Assembly: GCA_005787585.1 (NCBI GenBank) | Contig: SYAL01000027.1 | Location: 1 to 38,326, forward strand | Source: Bacteroidota bacterium | GTDB taxonomy: Bacteria; Bacteroidota; Bacteroidia; B-17B0; Aurantibacillaceae | Direction of reading: 5' to 3' | DNA: 38,326 bases | Shown here: positions 27,825-37,105 of the stretch, in pieces | Layout: each line of letters opens with the position of its first letter | Numbering within the stretch: position 1 is the stretch's first letter | Translations under genes and position numbers: made by a program | The notes under the pieces: model-generated | The model's database searches: none | What the model was told of the DNA's origin: nothing | The model's input: only the letters and a program-made list of their open reading frames with translations

Positions 27825-30800
27825 TTAATTTATCAAATTAATATATCCTTGTTTAAGATTTAATTTTCCATTTAATCCTCTAAAAGTAATTTTATAAATA
27901 TAAGAATCGTTTTTACAAATCAACCCATTAAATTTTCCATCCCATCCTATCGATTGATCTTTTGAATAAAATAACAAACTACCCCATCTATCAAAAATTT
28001 CCATCTTAAAATCGTTTAATCCATTTCCAAACAAATAAAATACATCATTTAGATTATCATTATTAGGCGTAAAGGAATTAGGTACGTAATAATAAATATC
28101 TGCAGTTAATTGTATACACACTTTGTCTTGAACTTTACACCCAAATTCATTTTCGGCTTCAACAACATAGCACTCATCCCTTATAGGATTTACAATTGTT
28201 ACAGGACAATTTTGACAAACTATATTGCTGCCACTAATCCAAGTTAATGTGCCTGTTCCATTCGCGTTTAAATAAATTAACTCATCCATATTATAAATAG
28301 AATCTCTACCTGCAAAAACAACTGGCTTTGGGTTTACATTGACCACTACTGTTAAAGTGGAACTACAAAATAAATCTTTGCCAATTTGAACAGTGTAAAT
28401 GGTTGTGGAAGTTGGATTTGCAACAACGCCAAAACCACTGGTTGTATTTAAACCATTTGGCGGCGACCAATTAAATGTATTACCGCCTGAAGCAGTCAGA
28501 GTTGTTTTATCACCCATACAAAGCGATACATTCTTTGATACTTGACCCTGTACTCGAGAAATAGTAATTACAGAATAGCTCATCTGCTGATAGCAACTTA
28601 TTGTTCCATTGGAATTTGAGCCAACAACGGTATAGTTTGTATTTACCAGAGGAGCCGCAAGTATTTGAGAGCCATAAGGATTAGTTAAACCAGAATTTGG
28701 ATACCAACTGTATGTTTGAGCTCCATTTGCATAAAGACTAACTGTTGAACCAGAGCATATTTGGTTAGCACTTGCATTAATGGTCATATTAGGATATGGA
28801 ATTGTGTTAATTTGAATAGTTGTTGAAGCAGCACATGGCCCATTATATGCATGAACTGTATAAATTGTATTTGAATTTGGGAAAGCCAATACCGAGTTTC
28901 CAAAAGCATAATTTAAAGTTTGTGAAGGAATCCAATTAAATGAAATAGCTCCCGATGCAGATAATTGAGTATTAGATCCATTACAAACCGTGTATTGAGA
29001 TGCTATAACTATTGGATTGGGTAAAGAAATCACAGATACTGATGCTATTGCAGAATTTGTACAAGAATTTAATGTACTCAATACAGTATAATTTTGAGAT
29101 GTTAATGGAATTGCAATAATAGATTGTCCAATTACAGTACTTAAACCAATTGATGGGCTCCAGAAATAATTGGAACCATTTCCATTTGCAACCAATTGAA
29201 TTGAATTACCAAAACAAATTGATGATAATTGAGGGTCAACCGAAACATTTGGAATAGGTTTAACTATTAATTGAGCAGAATGTAAATTACTATTACAACC
29301 CACACTAGTACCTATTACTGAATAAATATTAGTATTAATAGGATTTGATAAAACAATGTTTCCATTTAAAGTATTTAAATCATTAGAGGGTAACCAACTA
29401 TAAGTTGAAGCACCATTTACATAAAAAATTTGATTTTGTAGCGGACATATAGAGGCAGATGATGGGGATATACTCAGTATTGGGTTTGGTAAAATAGAAA
29501 ATGTTTGCAAAATAGAAGCTGTACAAACACTCGTAACACCAATCAATGTTGTAACTCCAATAGAAACTATATTTTGTTGCGAAGCAATTGGATTAATTTG
29601 AAAACTATTAAATAAGTTTGTTACTACAAAATTTGTTCCATTTAATAAAGTATAGCTATTTGCTCCACTGGGGCTTAATGTAAGTGAATTAGGAGAACCA
29701 TAATAATTATATTCGCATATTGTATTACTTGATAATGCTAAAGATAAAACCGGAGGATTAACAACATATACAGTTGAAGTAGCTGAACTAGAACAAGAGT
29801 TTAATGACCCTATTAATGTGTATACTTGGTTGCTATTTGGACTTGCATTTACTATTGCAATACTAGTACTATTTATTCCATTTGGAGGTGCCCAAGAAAA
29901 TACATTAGAATTACCTGTAACGCTTAACGAAGAAATCGTTCCTAAACAAATAGTTGAAGTTATTGGACTGATTGATACATTTGGCAATGGAACAACACTT
30001 AAAGTACTATTTTGTGTTATACTATTGCAACCATAATTAGATCCTATAACTGAATAAAATGATGTTACCAAAGGGTTAGCATTTACAATACTTGTACTAT
30101 AAGAATTTAAACTTTGTGATCCTGACCAAGTATAAGATTGTGCACCGGATACACTTAAAGTTTGTGAGCTTCCAATACAAATGCTAGAAAAAACAGGACT
30201 TAAAATTAAATTCGGATTAGGAAAAATAGTATAGGTAGAAAAAGCTGAACTTGAACAATAACCACTCGTTCCATTAACCACTATATTTACTTGTGTTGGA
30301 GTATTTGTAGAAACTCCAGAAATAGGCCAACTAATTGTATTTGAGCCATTAGCTGTATAATTTAAACTTGTAGTTAAATAATAATTTAATGCACCAGACG
30401 GACTAATAGTTAATGATGATAGCGATCCGTTATATGAAAACGAACACATCGTGTTACTAGTTAAAGCAATAGAAACAGTTGGAGTTTGATGAACAGCAAC
30501 AGTTTGTGTTCCAAAGCAACCATTTATGGTATTTGTTACAATTAAGGAATAAATTCCAACGGCACTCGTTGAGATTGATGGACTATTTGCTCCAGCTATA
30601 ATTCCTGGCCCAAACCATTGTGTTGAATTGGCACCTCCTATTGGCGATGCTTGAAATTGTATGATACCAGTTAAATTTGTACAAACATTTCCAGACGGTG
30701 TAATCACTGCATTAACTGTGGAAATATTACTAGATATTGTAGATGTTAAAACTAATTGGCTTGAAGGGCATCCCAAAGAAGAAATTAAACAGGTATAAAC

Positions 30801-31724
30801 GCCTGCAGCATTGGCCGTTATCGATGCCCCATTTGCAGCTCCGACTATTCCGGGTCCAGTCCATGTATAATTTAATGGATTAACTGTTGAAGTTACAGAA
30901 ATTGATAATGTGTTATTATTACAACTTAATTGCCCTCCAGGACTTATTGAAGCATTTAAAGTTTGTTGAGGAACTGCATTATTACAAACAGGACATGAGG
31001 CAAAATCGCCAGCATTTGCTGAAAAACCATTTACGAGTGAAAATGTAACACTTGATCCAGAAATAGTTCCAGCATAAAAATTACCATTCCTAACATAAAT
31101 TGAATTTCCAATTATTGCAAAACCACCCCCTGCTGCTACATTTGGCATACCAACTAATGACCATGTACTAATAACAGCTCCGAGAGGACTATATAATGTT
31201 AAATTTTGATTGGGATTTGTTGTATTTAATAAATAAAAATTACAATTACAATCTGTAACTATGTCATAAGGGCCCCCACCATTAAAACCCATAATAGTAG
31301 TTAAAAGAGTTCCATTTGATGTTCCGTTATAAGAATATATTTGACCTGTTCCTCCAACTAAATTATAAATTGTTGTTCCACAACCTGCTATATTAACGGC
31401 AGATCCATTTCCTGTTGAATGCCCAGTATTTACCCATGAAACACCATTCCAATAATAATAATTACCTCCCAAAACACTATAAAAAGTGGGGCAAACTGTT
31501 CCCCCATTAATATTTGGCATTAATGTTAAGCCGCCGCCATTAGTTAGAGTTGGAATATTTGTATTAGATGGATTTGAAACTGATGGAGGCTGACTTGGAT
31601 CATAAATCCTAATAAAAGCTGAACCATCCATAAAAATATATGGACTTGGACAGATTATGTTTTGACTAAAAGAAATACTATTAAAAAAAACTAAAACAAA
31701 GATAATTATGTCTCTTTTTTTCAA
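27825..31724 (-). CDS. Large secreted multi-Ig protein with type IX (type B) sorting domain
   Basis: The protein has 1299 residues from a TTG start that directly begins a signal peptide (MKKRDIIIFVLVFFNSISFS). About residues 20-260 form a globular, Cys-containing beta-rich head. About twelve Ig-like/PKD-like repeats of about 80 residues follow (core pattern Ile-Cys-x-Gly, then Trp-x-Pro and Tyr-Thr-Val). The last 85 residues are the gliding-motility-associated C-terminal domain: VPNSFTPNNDNLNDVF, FDRWGSLLFYS, GWDGKFNG, ending YIYKITFRGLNGK, and it is the type IX secretion signal. It is probably a surface or secreted adhesin. It is extremely Ser, Asn and Thr rich. Repeats group in a higher-order pattern (see findings). 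It is divergent from the photolyase cassette. Confidence 0.92.
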   Translation of the reverse strand: MKKRDIIIFVLVFFNSISFSQNIICPSPYIFMDGSAFIRIYDPSQPPSVSNPSNTNIPTLTNGGGLTLMPNINGGTVCPTFYSVLGGNYYYWNGVSWVNTGHSTGNGSAVNIAGCGTTIYNLVGGTGQIYSYNGTSNGTLLTTIMGFNGGGPYDIVTDCNCNFYLLNTTNPNQNLTLYSPLGAVISTWSLVGMPNVAAGGGFAIIGNSIYVRNGNFYAGTISGSSVTFSLVNGFSANAGDFASCPVCNNAVPQQTLNASISPGGQLSCNNNTLSISVTSTVNPLNYTWTGPGIVGAANGASITANAAGVYTCLISSLGCPSSQLVLTSTISSNISTVNAVITPSGNVCTNLTGIIQFQASPIGGANSTQWFGPGIIAGANSPSISTSAVGIYSLIVTNTINGCFGTQTVAVHQTPTVSIALTSNTMCSFSYNGSLSSLTISPSGALNYYLTTSLNYTANGSNTISWPISGVSTNTPTQVNIVVNGTSGYCSSSAFSTYTIFPNPNLILSPVFSSICIGSSQTLSVSGAQSYTWSGSQSLNSYSTSIVNANPLVTSFYSVIGSNYGCNSITQNSTLSVVPLPNVSISPITSTICLGTISSLSVTGNSNVFSWAPPNGINSTSIAIVNASPNSNQVYTLIGSLNSCSSSATSTVYVVNPPVLSLALSSNTICEYNYYGSPNSLTLSPSGANSYTLLNGTNFVVTNLFNSFQINPIASQQNIVSIGVTTLIGVTSVCTASILQTFSILPNPILSISPSSASICPLQNQIFYVNGASTYSWLPSNDLNTLNGNIVLSNPINTNIYSVIGTSVGCNSNLHSAQLIVKPIPNVSVDPQLSSICFGNSIQLVANGNGSNYFWSPSIGLSTVIGQSIIAIPLTSQNYTVLSTLNSCTNSAIASVSVISLPNPIVIASQYTVCNGSNTQLSASGAISFNWIPSQTLNYAFGNSVLAFPNSNTIYTVHAYNGPCAASTTIQINTIPYPNMTINASANQICSGSTVSLYANGAQTYSWYPNSGLTNPYGSQILAAPLVNTNYTVVGSNSNGTISCYQQMSYSVITISRVQGQVSKNVSLCMGDKTTLTASGGNTFNWSPPNGLNTTSGFGVVANPTSTTIYTVQIGKDLFCSSTLTVVVNVNPKPVVFAGRDSIYNMDELIYLNANGTGTLTWISGSNIVCQNCPVTIVNPIRDECYVVEAENEFGCKVQDKVCIQLTADIYYYVPNSFTPNNDNLNDVFYLFGNGLNDFKMEIFDRWGSLLFYSKDQSIGWDGKFNGLICKNDSYIYKITFRGLNGKLNLKQGYINLIN
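29020..30487 (-). repeat. Two three-domain super-repeats in the multi-Ig protein
   Basis: Two consecutive blocks of about 245 residues (30487-29761 and 29760-29020) each consist of the same order of three Ig-like domains. The first member of each shares SNT(M/I)C, then SLT(I/L)SPSGA, the second SICxG or SICPL with SxxxY(T/S)W, and the third PNVSxxP with S(T/S)IC(L/F)G. The blocks diverge in sequence, so the duplication is old. Confidence 0.6.
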
Positions 31725-31811
31725 AACAAAAAATATTTTATATAAATATAATAAACTATATTAAGAATATTAAACAAAATAAACCATGGTGTTTTATTAA
31801 TTATTAAAATA

Positions 31812-31819
31812 TAGATTTG
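31812..31819 (+). promoter_or_regulatory. Second possible -7 box (TAGATTTG) upstream of the photolyase cassette
   Basis: An exact TAnnTTTG lies 58 bases before the box at 31870-31877. It could be an additional or regulated start giving a leader of about 60 bases. No clear -33 element precedes it. Confidence 0.3.
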
Positions 31820-31869
31820 ATTGAGTAAAAAAAAAATTGAACGCAGTGTCAAAATTATGATCTTTTATT

Positions 31870-31877
31870 TAAATTTG
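31870..31877 (+). promoter_or_regulatory. -7 promoter box (TAAATTTG) of the photolyase cassette
   Basis: An exact TAnnTTTG ends five bases before the TTG start at 31883. If it is used, the six-gene mRNA starts at or next to the first codon. Confidence 0.45.
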
Positions 31878-31882
31878 TATGT

Positions 31883-33403
31883 TTGAAAAAAAAAGAACTT
31901 AATCTAGTCTGGTTCAAACGCGACTTGCGTTTTACCGATCACGAACCAATTTATTTCGCCCAAAAATCAGGGCTTCCTTTATTACTAATATACATATTCG
32001 AACCTTCTGTAATGTCTCATCATGACAGTGATACAAGGCATTGGCGTTTTGTACACGAATCACTGATGGAGATGAATGAAAAATTAAAAAACCTTAATTC
32101 TAAAATTTTTATTTTTCATGATGAAGCTAAAATAGTTTTTGAAACCTTATTGAATTATTTTTCTATCCAAACCGTTTTTTCATCTCAAGAAATTGGCAAC
32201 GGATTAACTTATAAACGAGACAAGATAATAAAAAAACTATTTCAAAATCACGACATAACCTGGAAAGAGTATCAAACGAATGGTATTATTCGTAAATTAA
32301 AATCACGAAAAAAATGGGAAAAACTTTGGGAAACAAAAATGACCTCTGCACCGGTATTTGTTGATGAAAAGGATTGGAATATCATTCATATAGATGATTG
32401 CCTTTATCATGAGATAAAAGGAGCAAATTTACCAATCGAAATCTTATCCCGAAATATAAACTTTCAAGAAGGAGGTGAATATTGGGCTTGGCGCTATTTA
32501 GAAAATTTTATAAAAAAACGTCATGTAAATTACAGCAAACATATAAGTAAACCTTTATTGAGTCGAACAGGATGTAGTCGATTATCCCCTTACATAAGCT
32601 ATGGCAATATCAGTATGCGCATGGTTTATCAATACACTAAGCAAAACTTCAATATTTCTAATAATAAAAGAGCTTTGAGTAATTTCATTTCCCGATTGCA
32701 TTGGCACTGTCATTTTATACAAAAATTTGAAGATGAATGTCGATATGAATTTGAAAATATAAATAAGGCTTACAATATTTTGATCAAACCCAAAAATGAA
32801 TTATACATAACTGCATGGCAAAACGGACAAACGGGAATTCCAATTATTGATGCTTGCATGCGATGCCTTGTTGCCACAGGTTATATTAATTTCAGAATGC
32901 GTGCTATGGTGGTTTCTTTTTTTGTTTTTAATCTATGGCAAGATTGGCGAGAATTACATTTTTTAGCCCGACAATTTCTGGATTATGAGCCGGGTATTCA
33001 TTACCCACAATTACAAATGCAAAGTGGCACTACAGGCATTAATACCATTAGAATTTATAATCCCATAAAAAACTCCGAAGACCACGATAAAGAGGGATTA
33101 TTTATTAAAAAATGGATTCCTGAACTTAAATATATTCCGGCAAATTTAATTCATGAACCAAATAAGCTAAGTGAAGTTGAACAACAGTTATATAAATGCG
33201 AAATTGGAAAACATTATCCTAAACCAATTGTTAATTTAGAGGAAACAAGAAAGTTCGCAAGCGATGTAATTTGGAGTTTTAGAAAAAAAGACGAAGTGAA
33301 AGAAGAAGGAAAACGAATTTTAGCAAAGCATGTAAGCAACCCTAAATCTTTTTTAAAGAAAAAGAAAAAATCAATACAGACCAATCAAATATCATTATTA
33401 TGA
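31883..33403 (+). CDS. Atypical photolyase/cryptochrome-family flavoprotein
   Basis: The protein has 506 residues from a TTG start. The N-terminal photolyase alpha/beta domain begins [17 protein letters not shown], then a linker, and the FAD domain from about residue 200 has [29 protein letters not shown] and [15 protein letters not shown]. By alignment to E. coli PhrB, distal Trp312 and middle Trp355 of the electron-transfer chain are kept, but the segment at 367-379 ([13 protein letters not shown]) replaces DGDLAANNGGWQW. The flavin-adjacent Trp382 is Leu377 and Asn378 becomes His373. It is therefore not a standard CPD photolyase. It may be a cryptochrome-type sensor or repair enzyme with another electron path. 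It overlaps DUF2071 by four bases (ATGA). Confidence 0.85.
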   Translation: MKKKELNLVWFKRDLRFTDHEPIYFAQKSGLPLLLIYIFEPSVMSHHDSDTRHWRFVHESLMEMNEKLKNLNSKIFIFHDEAKIVFETLLNYFSIQTVFSSQEIGNGLTYKRDKIIKKLFQNHDITWKEYQTNGIIRKLKSRKKWEKLWETKMTSAPVFVDEKDWNIIHIDDCLYHEIKGANLPIEILSRNINFQEGGEYWAWRYLENFIKKRHVNYSKHISKPLLSRTGCSRLSPYISYGNISMRMVYQYTKQNFNISNNKRALSNFISRLHWHCHFIQKFEDECRYEFENINKAYNILIKPKNELYITAWQNGQTGIPIIDACMRCLVATGYINFRMRAMVVSFFVFNLWQDWRELHFLARQFLDYEPGIHYPQLQMQSGTTGINTIRIYNPIKNSEDHDKEGLFIKKWIPELKYIPANLIHEPNKLSEVEQQLYKCEIGKHYPKPIVNLEETRKFASDVIWSFRKKDEVKEEGKRILAKHVSNPKSFLKKKKKSIQTNQISLL

Positions 33404-34113
33404 AAACTTTCCTAACTGCAAAATGGCAGAATATAATCATGGCTAATTATGAAATTGAGCCTGATATTTTATTGCCATACCTCCCAAAAGGAGTCGAGCT
33501 GGATTATTTTCATGGAAAAACATATGTCAGTTTGGTAGGTTTTTTATTTAAAGAAAGTTCTATTTTTAATATCCCAATTCCCTTCATGGGAACTTTTGAA
33601 GAAGTGAATCTTCGTTTTTATGTAGTTAGAAAAGTAGGGAAAGAATTGAGACGTGGAGTAGTTTTTATCAATGAAACTGTGCCCAATAAAATTGTGGCTT
33701 GGGTTGCCAACAAACTCTATAAAGAACATTATATTGCCATACCCACTAAACATCAATGGATTTTTACAAACGATAAAAAAGAAATAACCTATCAATGGAA
33801 AGTGAAATCCAAATGGAATAGTATTAGCGTATTAGCTTATGATTCGAAACAAAAAATGGAAATAAATAGTATGGAAGAATTTATTTTTGAGCACTACTTC
33901 GGTTATACCAAAATAAATCCTAAACAGAGTATTGAATATAAAATCAATCATCCTAGATGGGAAATCAACCCCATTCAAAATTATCAAATAAACTGTGATT
34001 TTTCAGCTTTTTACGGTGCAAATTTTAATGTGTTAAACAAAACAAAGCCAAATAAGGTGATGCTTGCAGAAGGATCAGCTATAAGTGTTGATTGGAAACG
34101 AATATGTTTTTAA
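33400..34113 (+). CDS. DUF2071 (YqjF-like) protein
   Basis: The 237-residue protein shows the DUF2071 pattern: [42 protein letters not shown] near the N-terminus, then [24 protein letters not shown] and a C-terminal beta-rich region. The family has an acetoacetate-decarboxylase-like fold. No enzymatic role is established, and the Lys of decarboxylases is not evident here. No signal peptide. Its ATG overlaps the stop of the photolyase gene (ATGA at 33400-33403), so it is translated with it. A role with flavoproteins is inference from context only. Confidence 0.85.
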   Translation: MKTFLTAKWQNIIMANYEIEPDILLPYLPKGVELDYFHGKTYVSLVGFLFKESSIFNIPIPFMGTFEEVNLRFYVVRKVGKELRRGVVFINETVPNKIVAWVANKLYKEHYIAIPTKHQWIFTNDKKEITYQWKVKSKWNSISVLAYDSKQKMEINSMEEFIFEHYFGYTKINPKQSIEYKINHPRWEINPIQNYQINCDFSAFYGANFNVLNKTKPNKVMLAEGSAISVDWKRICF

Positions 34114-34123
34114 AAGTATTAAA

Positions 34124-34267
34124 ATGAAAGGTGTTAAAAAAGAAAATCTTCCCTCTAAAATTTGCATCACCTGCAATAAACCATTTTCTTGGAGAAAAAA
34201 ATGGGAAAAAAACTGGAATGATGTAAAATATTGTAGCAACCGATGTAGAAATAATAAGAAGTTATGA
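34124..34267 (+). CDS. DUF2256 mini-protein with four-Cys zinc-ribbon-like motif
   Basis: A 47-residue protein, starting at the ATG at 34124. Upstream in-frame codons from 34085 would extend it into the DUF2071 gene and are not conserved-looking. Cys14-x2-Cys17 and Cys37-x3-Cys41 flank a basic, Trp-rich stretch ([12 protein letters not shown]). This is the DUF2256 pattern, typical in bacteria near photolyase and cryptochrome genes. It probably binds zinc. Function unknown. It starts ten bases after DUF2071 and its TGA overlaps the ATG of the next gene (ATGA at 34264-34267). Confidence 0.85.
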   Translation: MKGVKKENLPSKICITCNKPFSWRKKWEKNWNDVKYCSNRCRNNKKL

Positions 34268-35808
34268 AAAAGAATAAAACATTGCGTTTAATATTAGGTG
34301 ATCAACTCAACATCAATCACTCCTGGTTCAAAACTTTAGATGCTTCAGTAACCAACGTATTAATGGAACTAAGAAGTGAAACAGATTATGCTCAACATCA
34401 TATTCAAAAGGTAGTTGGATTTTTTTCAGCCATGCAAAATTTTGCCAAAGAATTGAAAAAACTAAAGCACCAAGTGATTTATATACATTTAAATGATAAA
34501 AATAATTTGCAACAATTTGATAAAAATTGCGAAGCTTTAATAGAAAAATATCAATTCACCAATTTTGAATATCAATTGCCTGATGAATACAGATTAGATA
34601 AATTATTAAAAAACTTTACACACCAACTTAAAATTAAATATAGCGTAGTTGACAGTGAACATTTTTATAGTTCTCGAGATGAATTGAAAAATTTATTTGA
34701 CGGAAAAAAAATGTATTTGATGGAAACTTTTTATCGATATATGCGAAAGAAACATCATGTTCTTATTATTAATGGCGACAAACCTTTGAACGATAAATGG
34801 AACTTTGATTCTGACAACAGGCAAAAACTGCCTAAGGGTCATTCACCTACTCCACCTTTACTGTTTTCAAACGATGTCAGTGAAATTGAAAAAGAAGTAA
34901 TTAACGCCAAAGTGAAAACGATTGGCACGATGGATAGTAAAAATTATGTTTGGCCAGTAAACAGAATGCAATCATTGGCCTTACTTGATTTTTTTGTAGA
35001 AAATTGTTTGCCTCTTTTTGGAACTTTTCAAGATGCTATGGCTCCAAATGAATGGTCTATTTATCATTCGCGGCTATCATTTTCAATGAACACAAAATTA
35101 ATTTCGCCAAAGGAAGTGGTTGACAAAGCGATAGAGTCTTATTTTAAAAATCCCAATAAAATTGATTTTCATCAACTAGAAGGTTTTGTTAGACAAATTA
35201 TTGGCTGGAGAGAATATATGCGTGGTATCTATTGGTTAAAAATGCCTGAATATGGTACACTTAATTATTTTGAACACAGAGAACAATTACCAAAATGGTT
35301 CTGGACAGGAAAAACTAAAATGAATTGCTTAAAAAATGCTATTGTGCAATCGCTTGATTACGCATATGCACATCATATTCAACGTCTAATGATTACTGGC
35401 AATTTTGCCCTGTTAGCAGGTGTGCATCCTGATGAATTAGATGCCTGGTATTTGGGTATTTATATTGATGCAATAGAATGGGTGGAAATTACCAATACCA
35501 GAGGGATGAGCCAGTTTGCCGATGGTGGAATTGTTGGGACAAAACCTTATGTAAGTTCAGCAACATACATTAATAAAATGAGTTCGTATTGCAATGGATG
35601 TTATTATGACAAGGCAAAAAAAACAGGAGATAAAGCCTGTCCATTTAATAGCTTGTACTGGAATTTTTATGATAAACACGAAGCTAAACTGGCAAAAAAT
35701 CCTCGCATTGGAATGATGTATAATGTTTGGAAAAAGATGGAACCTAAAACTAAAACAGCTCTATTAGAACAAGCTGAGAATTACCTAAACCATATTAACG
35801 AATTATAA
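34264..35808 (+). CDS. Iron-sulfur bacterial cryptochrome/photolyase (FeS-BCP, (6-4) type)
   Basis: The protein has 514 residues. It starts with the DPRP domain ([16 protein letters not shown]), the mark of the FeS-BCP/PhrB lineage. Cys355, Cys443, Cys446 and Cys459 have spacings 88, 3 and 13, the same as the 4Fe-4S ligands Cys350, 438, 441 and 454 of Agrobacterium PhrB. FAD-domain motifs include [47 protein letters not shown] and [17 protein letters not shown]. It likely repairs (6-4) photoproducts with FAD, a lumazine antenna and the cluster. A sensory role is possible. Translational coupling on the upstream side (4-base overlap) and a 1-base gap to the DASH gene fit one operon. Confidence 0.93.
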   Translation: MKKNKTLRLILGDQLNINHSWFKTLDASVTNVLMELRSETDYAQHHIQKVVGFFSAMQNFAKELKKLKHQVIYIHLNDKNNLQQFDKNCEALIEKYQFTNFEYQLPDEYRLDKLLKNFTHQLKIKYSVVDSEHFYSSRDELKNLFDGKKMYLMETFYRYMRKKHHVLIINGDKPLNDKWNFDSDNRQKLPKGHSPTPPLLFSNDVSEIEKEVINAKVKTIGTMDSKNYVWPVNRMQSLALLDFFVENCLPLFGTFQDAMAPNEWSIYHSRLSFSMNTKLISPKEVVDKAIESYFKNPNKIDFHQLEGFVRQIIGWREYMRGIYWLKMPEYGTLNYFEHREQLPKWFWTGKTKMNCLKNAIVQSLDYAYAHHIQRLMITGNFALLAGVHPDELDAWYLGIYIDAIEWVEITNTRGMSQFADGGIVGTKPYVSSATYINKMSSYCNGCYYDKAKKTGDKACPFNSLYWNFYDKHEAKLAKNPRIGMMYNVWKKMEPKTKTALLEQAENYLNHINEL

Positions 35809-35809
35809 A

Positions 35810-37105
35810 ATGAAAAAAGCACTAGTTTGGTTTAAAACAGATTTACGGTTAGAGGATAATGAAACTTTAATACAAGCCATTAGTCATAATGATGAAGTTA
35901 TTCCTATATACTGTATTGATGAAGATCACTTTAAAATTACAAGTTTTGGATTTTATAAAACAGGTTACTTCAGATTACAATTTCTTATTGAATCATTAAT
36001 CGACTTAGATAATAATTTAAGGCAATTAGGTTCAGGCCTTTTAGTTATTAAAGGTAAACCTGAGATTGAAATTGCAAAACTTGCTAAGAAATATGATATA
36101 AAAAAAGTATATTCAAAAAAAGAAGTAGCTTTTGAAGAATTAACAAAACAATCAGAAGTAGAAAAAGAATTATGGAAAAATAATTGCTCTTTAGAAACAT
36201 TTAGCACCAGTACTTTATATCATGCACAAGATCTTCCGTTTGCCTTAAAAGATATTCCGGATGTTTTCACAAAGTTCAGAAAAAGAATAGAGCAAGATGC
36301 AGATATTAAAAAAATAATAGATAAACCTATAAAAATTCATTCACCTTCTATACCCTCAATTAACTTATTGTTATTTAATGATTTAATTCCCAAAAAAATA
36401 GATAGAGATATAAGAGCTGCTATGCTATTTAAAGGTGGAGAAACTGAAGCTTGGAAACGTTTAGATTATTATTTCTTTAAATCAAATAAAATAGCAAAAT
36501 ATAAAGAAACACGTAATGAATTAATTGGTTCGGATTATTCTACAAAATTTTCAGCATGGCTTGCCTTAGGTTGTATTTCTGCTCGTAGCATATATTTACA
36601 AATAAAAAAATACGAAAATGAAGTTCTTGCTAATGAATCAACATATTGGATAATTTTCGAACTTATATGGAGAGATTATTTTAGATTTATGATGAAAAAA
36701 TATCAATATAAATTTTTTCAGCAAAATGGAATCAATTTACTAGAAAAAAAAATAAATATACATAATCCAACAATATTCAATAAGTGGAAAAATGGAGAAA
36801 CAGGAGTTGATTTTATTGATGCCAACATGAAAGAACTTAATCTTACTGGTTTTATGAGTAATAGAGGAAGACAAAATGTAGCGAGTTATTTATGTAATGA
36901 TTTAAAATTAGATTGGCGATACGGTGCCAGTTACTTTGAACAACAACTTATAGATTATGATGTTTGCAGCAACTGGGGTAATTGGGCTTATTTAGCAGGA
37001 GTTGGAAATGACCCAAGAGGAAATAGAGTGTTTGATATTGAAAAACAAGGAAATGAATATGATAAAAATAAAACATTTAGAAATTTATGGTTAAACAAAA
37101 AGTAA
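35810..37105 (+). CDS. DASH-type cryptochrome
   Basis: The protein has 431 residues, starts MKKALVWFKTDLRLEDN, and ends with the DASH signature NWGNWAYLAGVGNDPRGNRVFDIEKQ. FAD-domain motifs are FKGGETEAWKRLDYYF, KFSAWLALGCIS and GFMSNRGRQNVASYLCNDLKLDWRYG. The Trp chain is complete: Trp326, Trp369 and Trp392. Asn388 faces flavin N5 by alignment. DASH proteins repair CPD in single-stranded DNA and may sense blue light. It starts one base after the FeS-BCP stop and its last 19 bases overlap the next gene in another frame. Confidence 0.93.
   Translation: MKKALVWFKTDLRLEDNETLIQAISHNDEVIPIYCIDEDHFKITSFGFYKTGYFRLQFLIESLIDLDNNLRQLGSGLLVIKGKPEIEIAKLAKKYDIKKVYSKKEVAFEELTKQSEVEKELWKNNCSLETFSTSTLYHAQDLPFALKDIPDVFTKFRKRIEQDADIKKIIDKPIKIHSPSIPSINLLLFNDLIPKKIDRDIRAAMLFKGGETEAWKRLDYYFFKSNKIAKYKETRNELIGSDYSTKFSAWLALGCISARSIYLQIKKYENEVLANESTYWIIFELIWRDYFRFMMKKYQYKFFQQNGINLLEKKINIHNPTIFNKWKNGETGVDFIDANMKELNLTGFMSNRGRQNVASYLCNDLKLDWRYGASYFEQQLIDYDVCSNWGNWAYLAGVGNDPRGNRVFDIEKQGNEYDKNKTFRNLWLNKK

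Noticed and set aside
29818..30036. A 72-codon open frame on the plus strand with a hydrophobic start, inside the adhesin gene
   Set aside because: It is antisense to the Ser/Thr/Asn-rich repeats of the adhesin, which readily give hydrophobic antisense frames. No promoter box or start context supports it.
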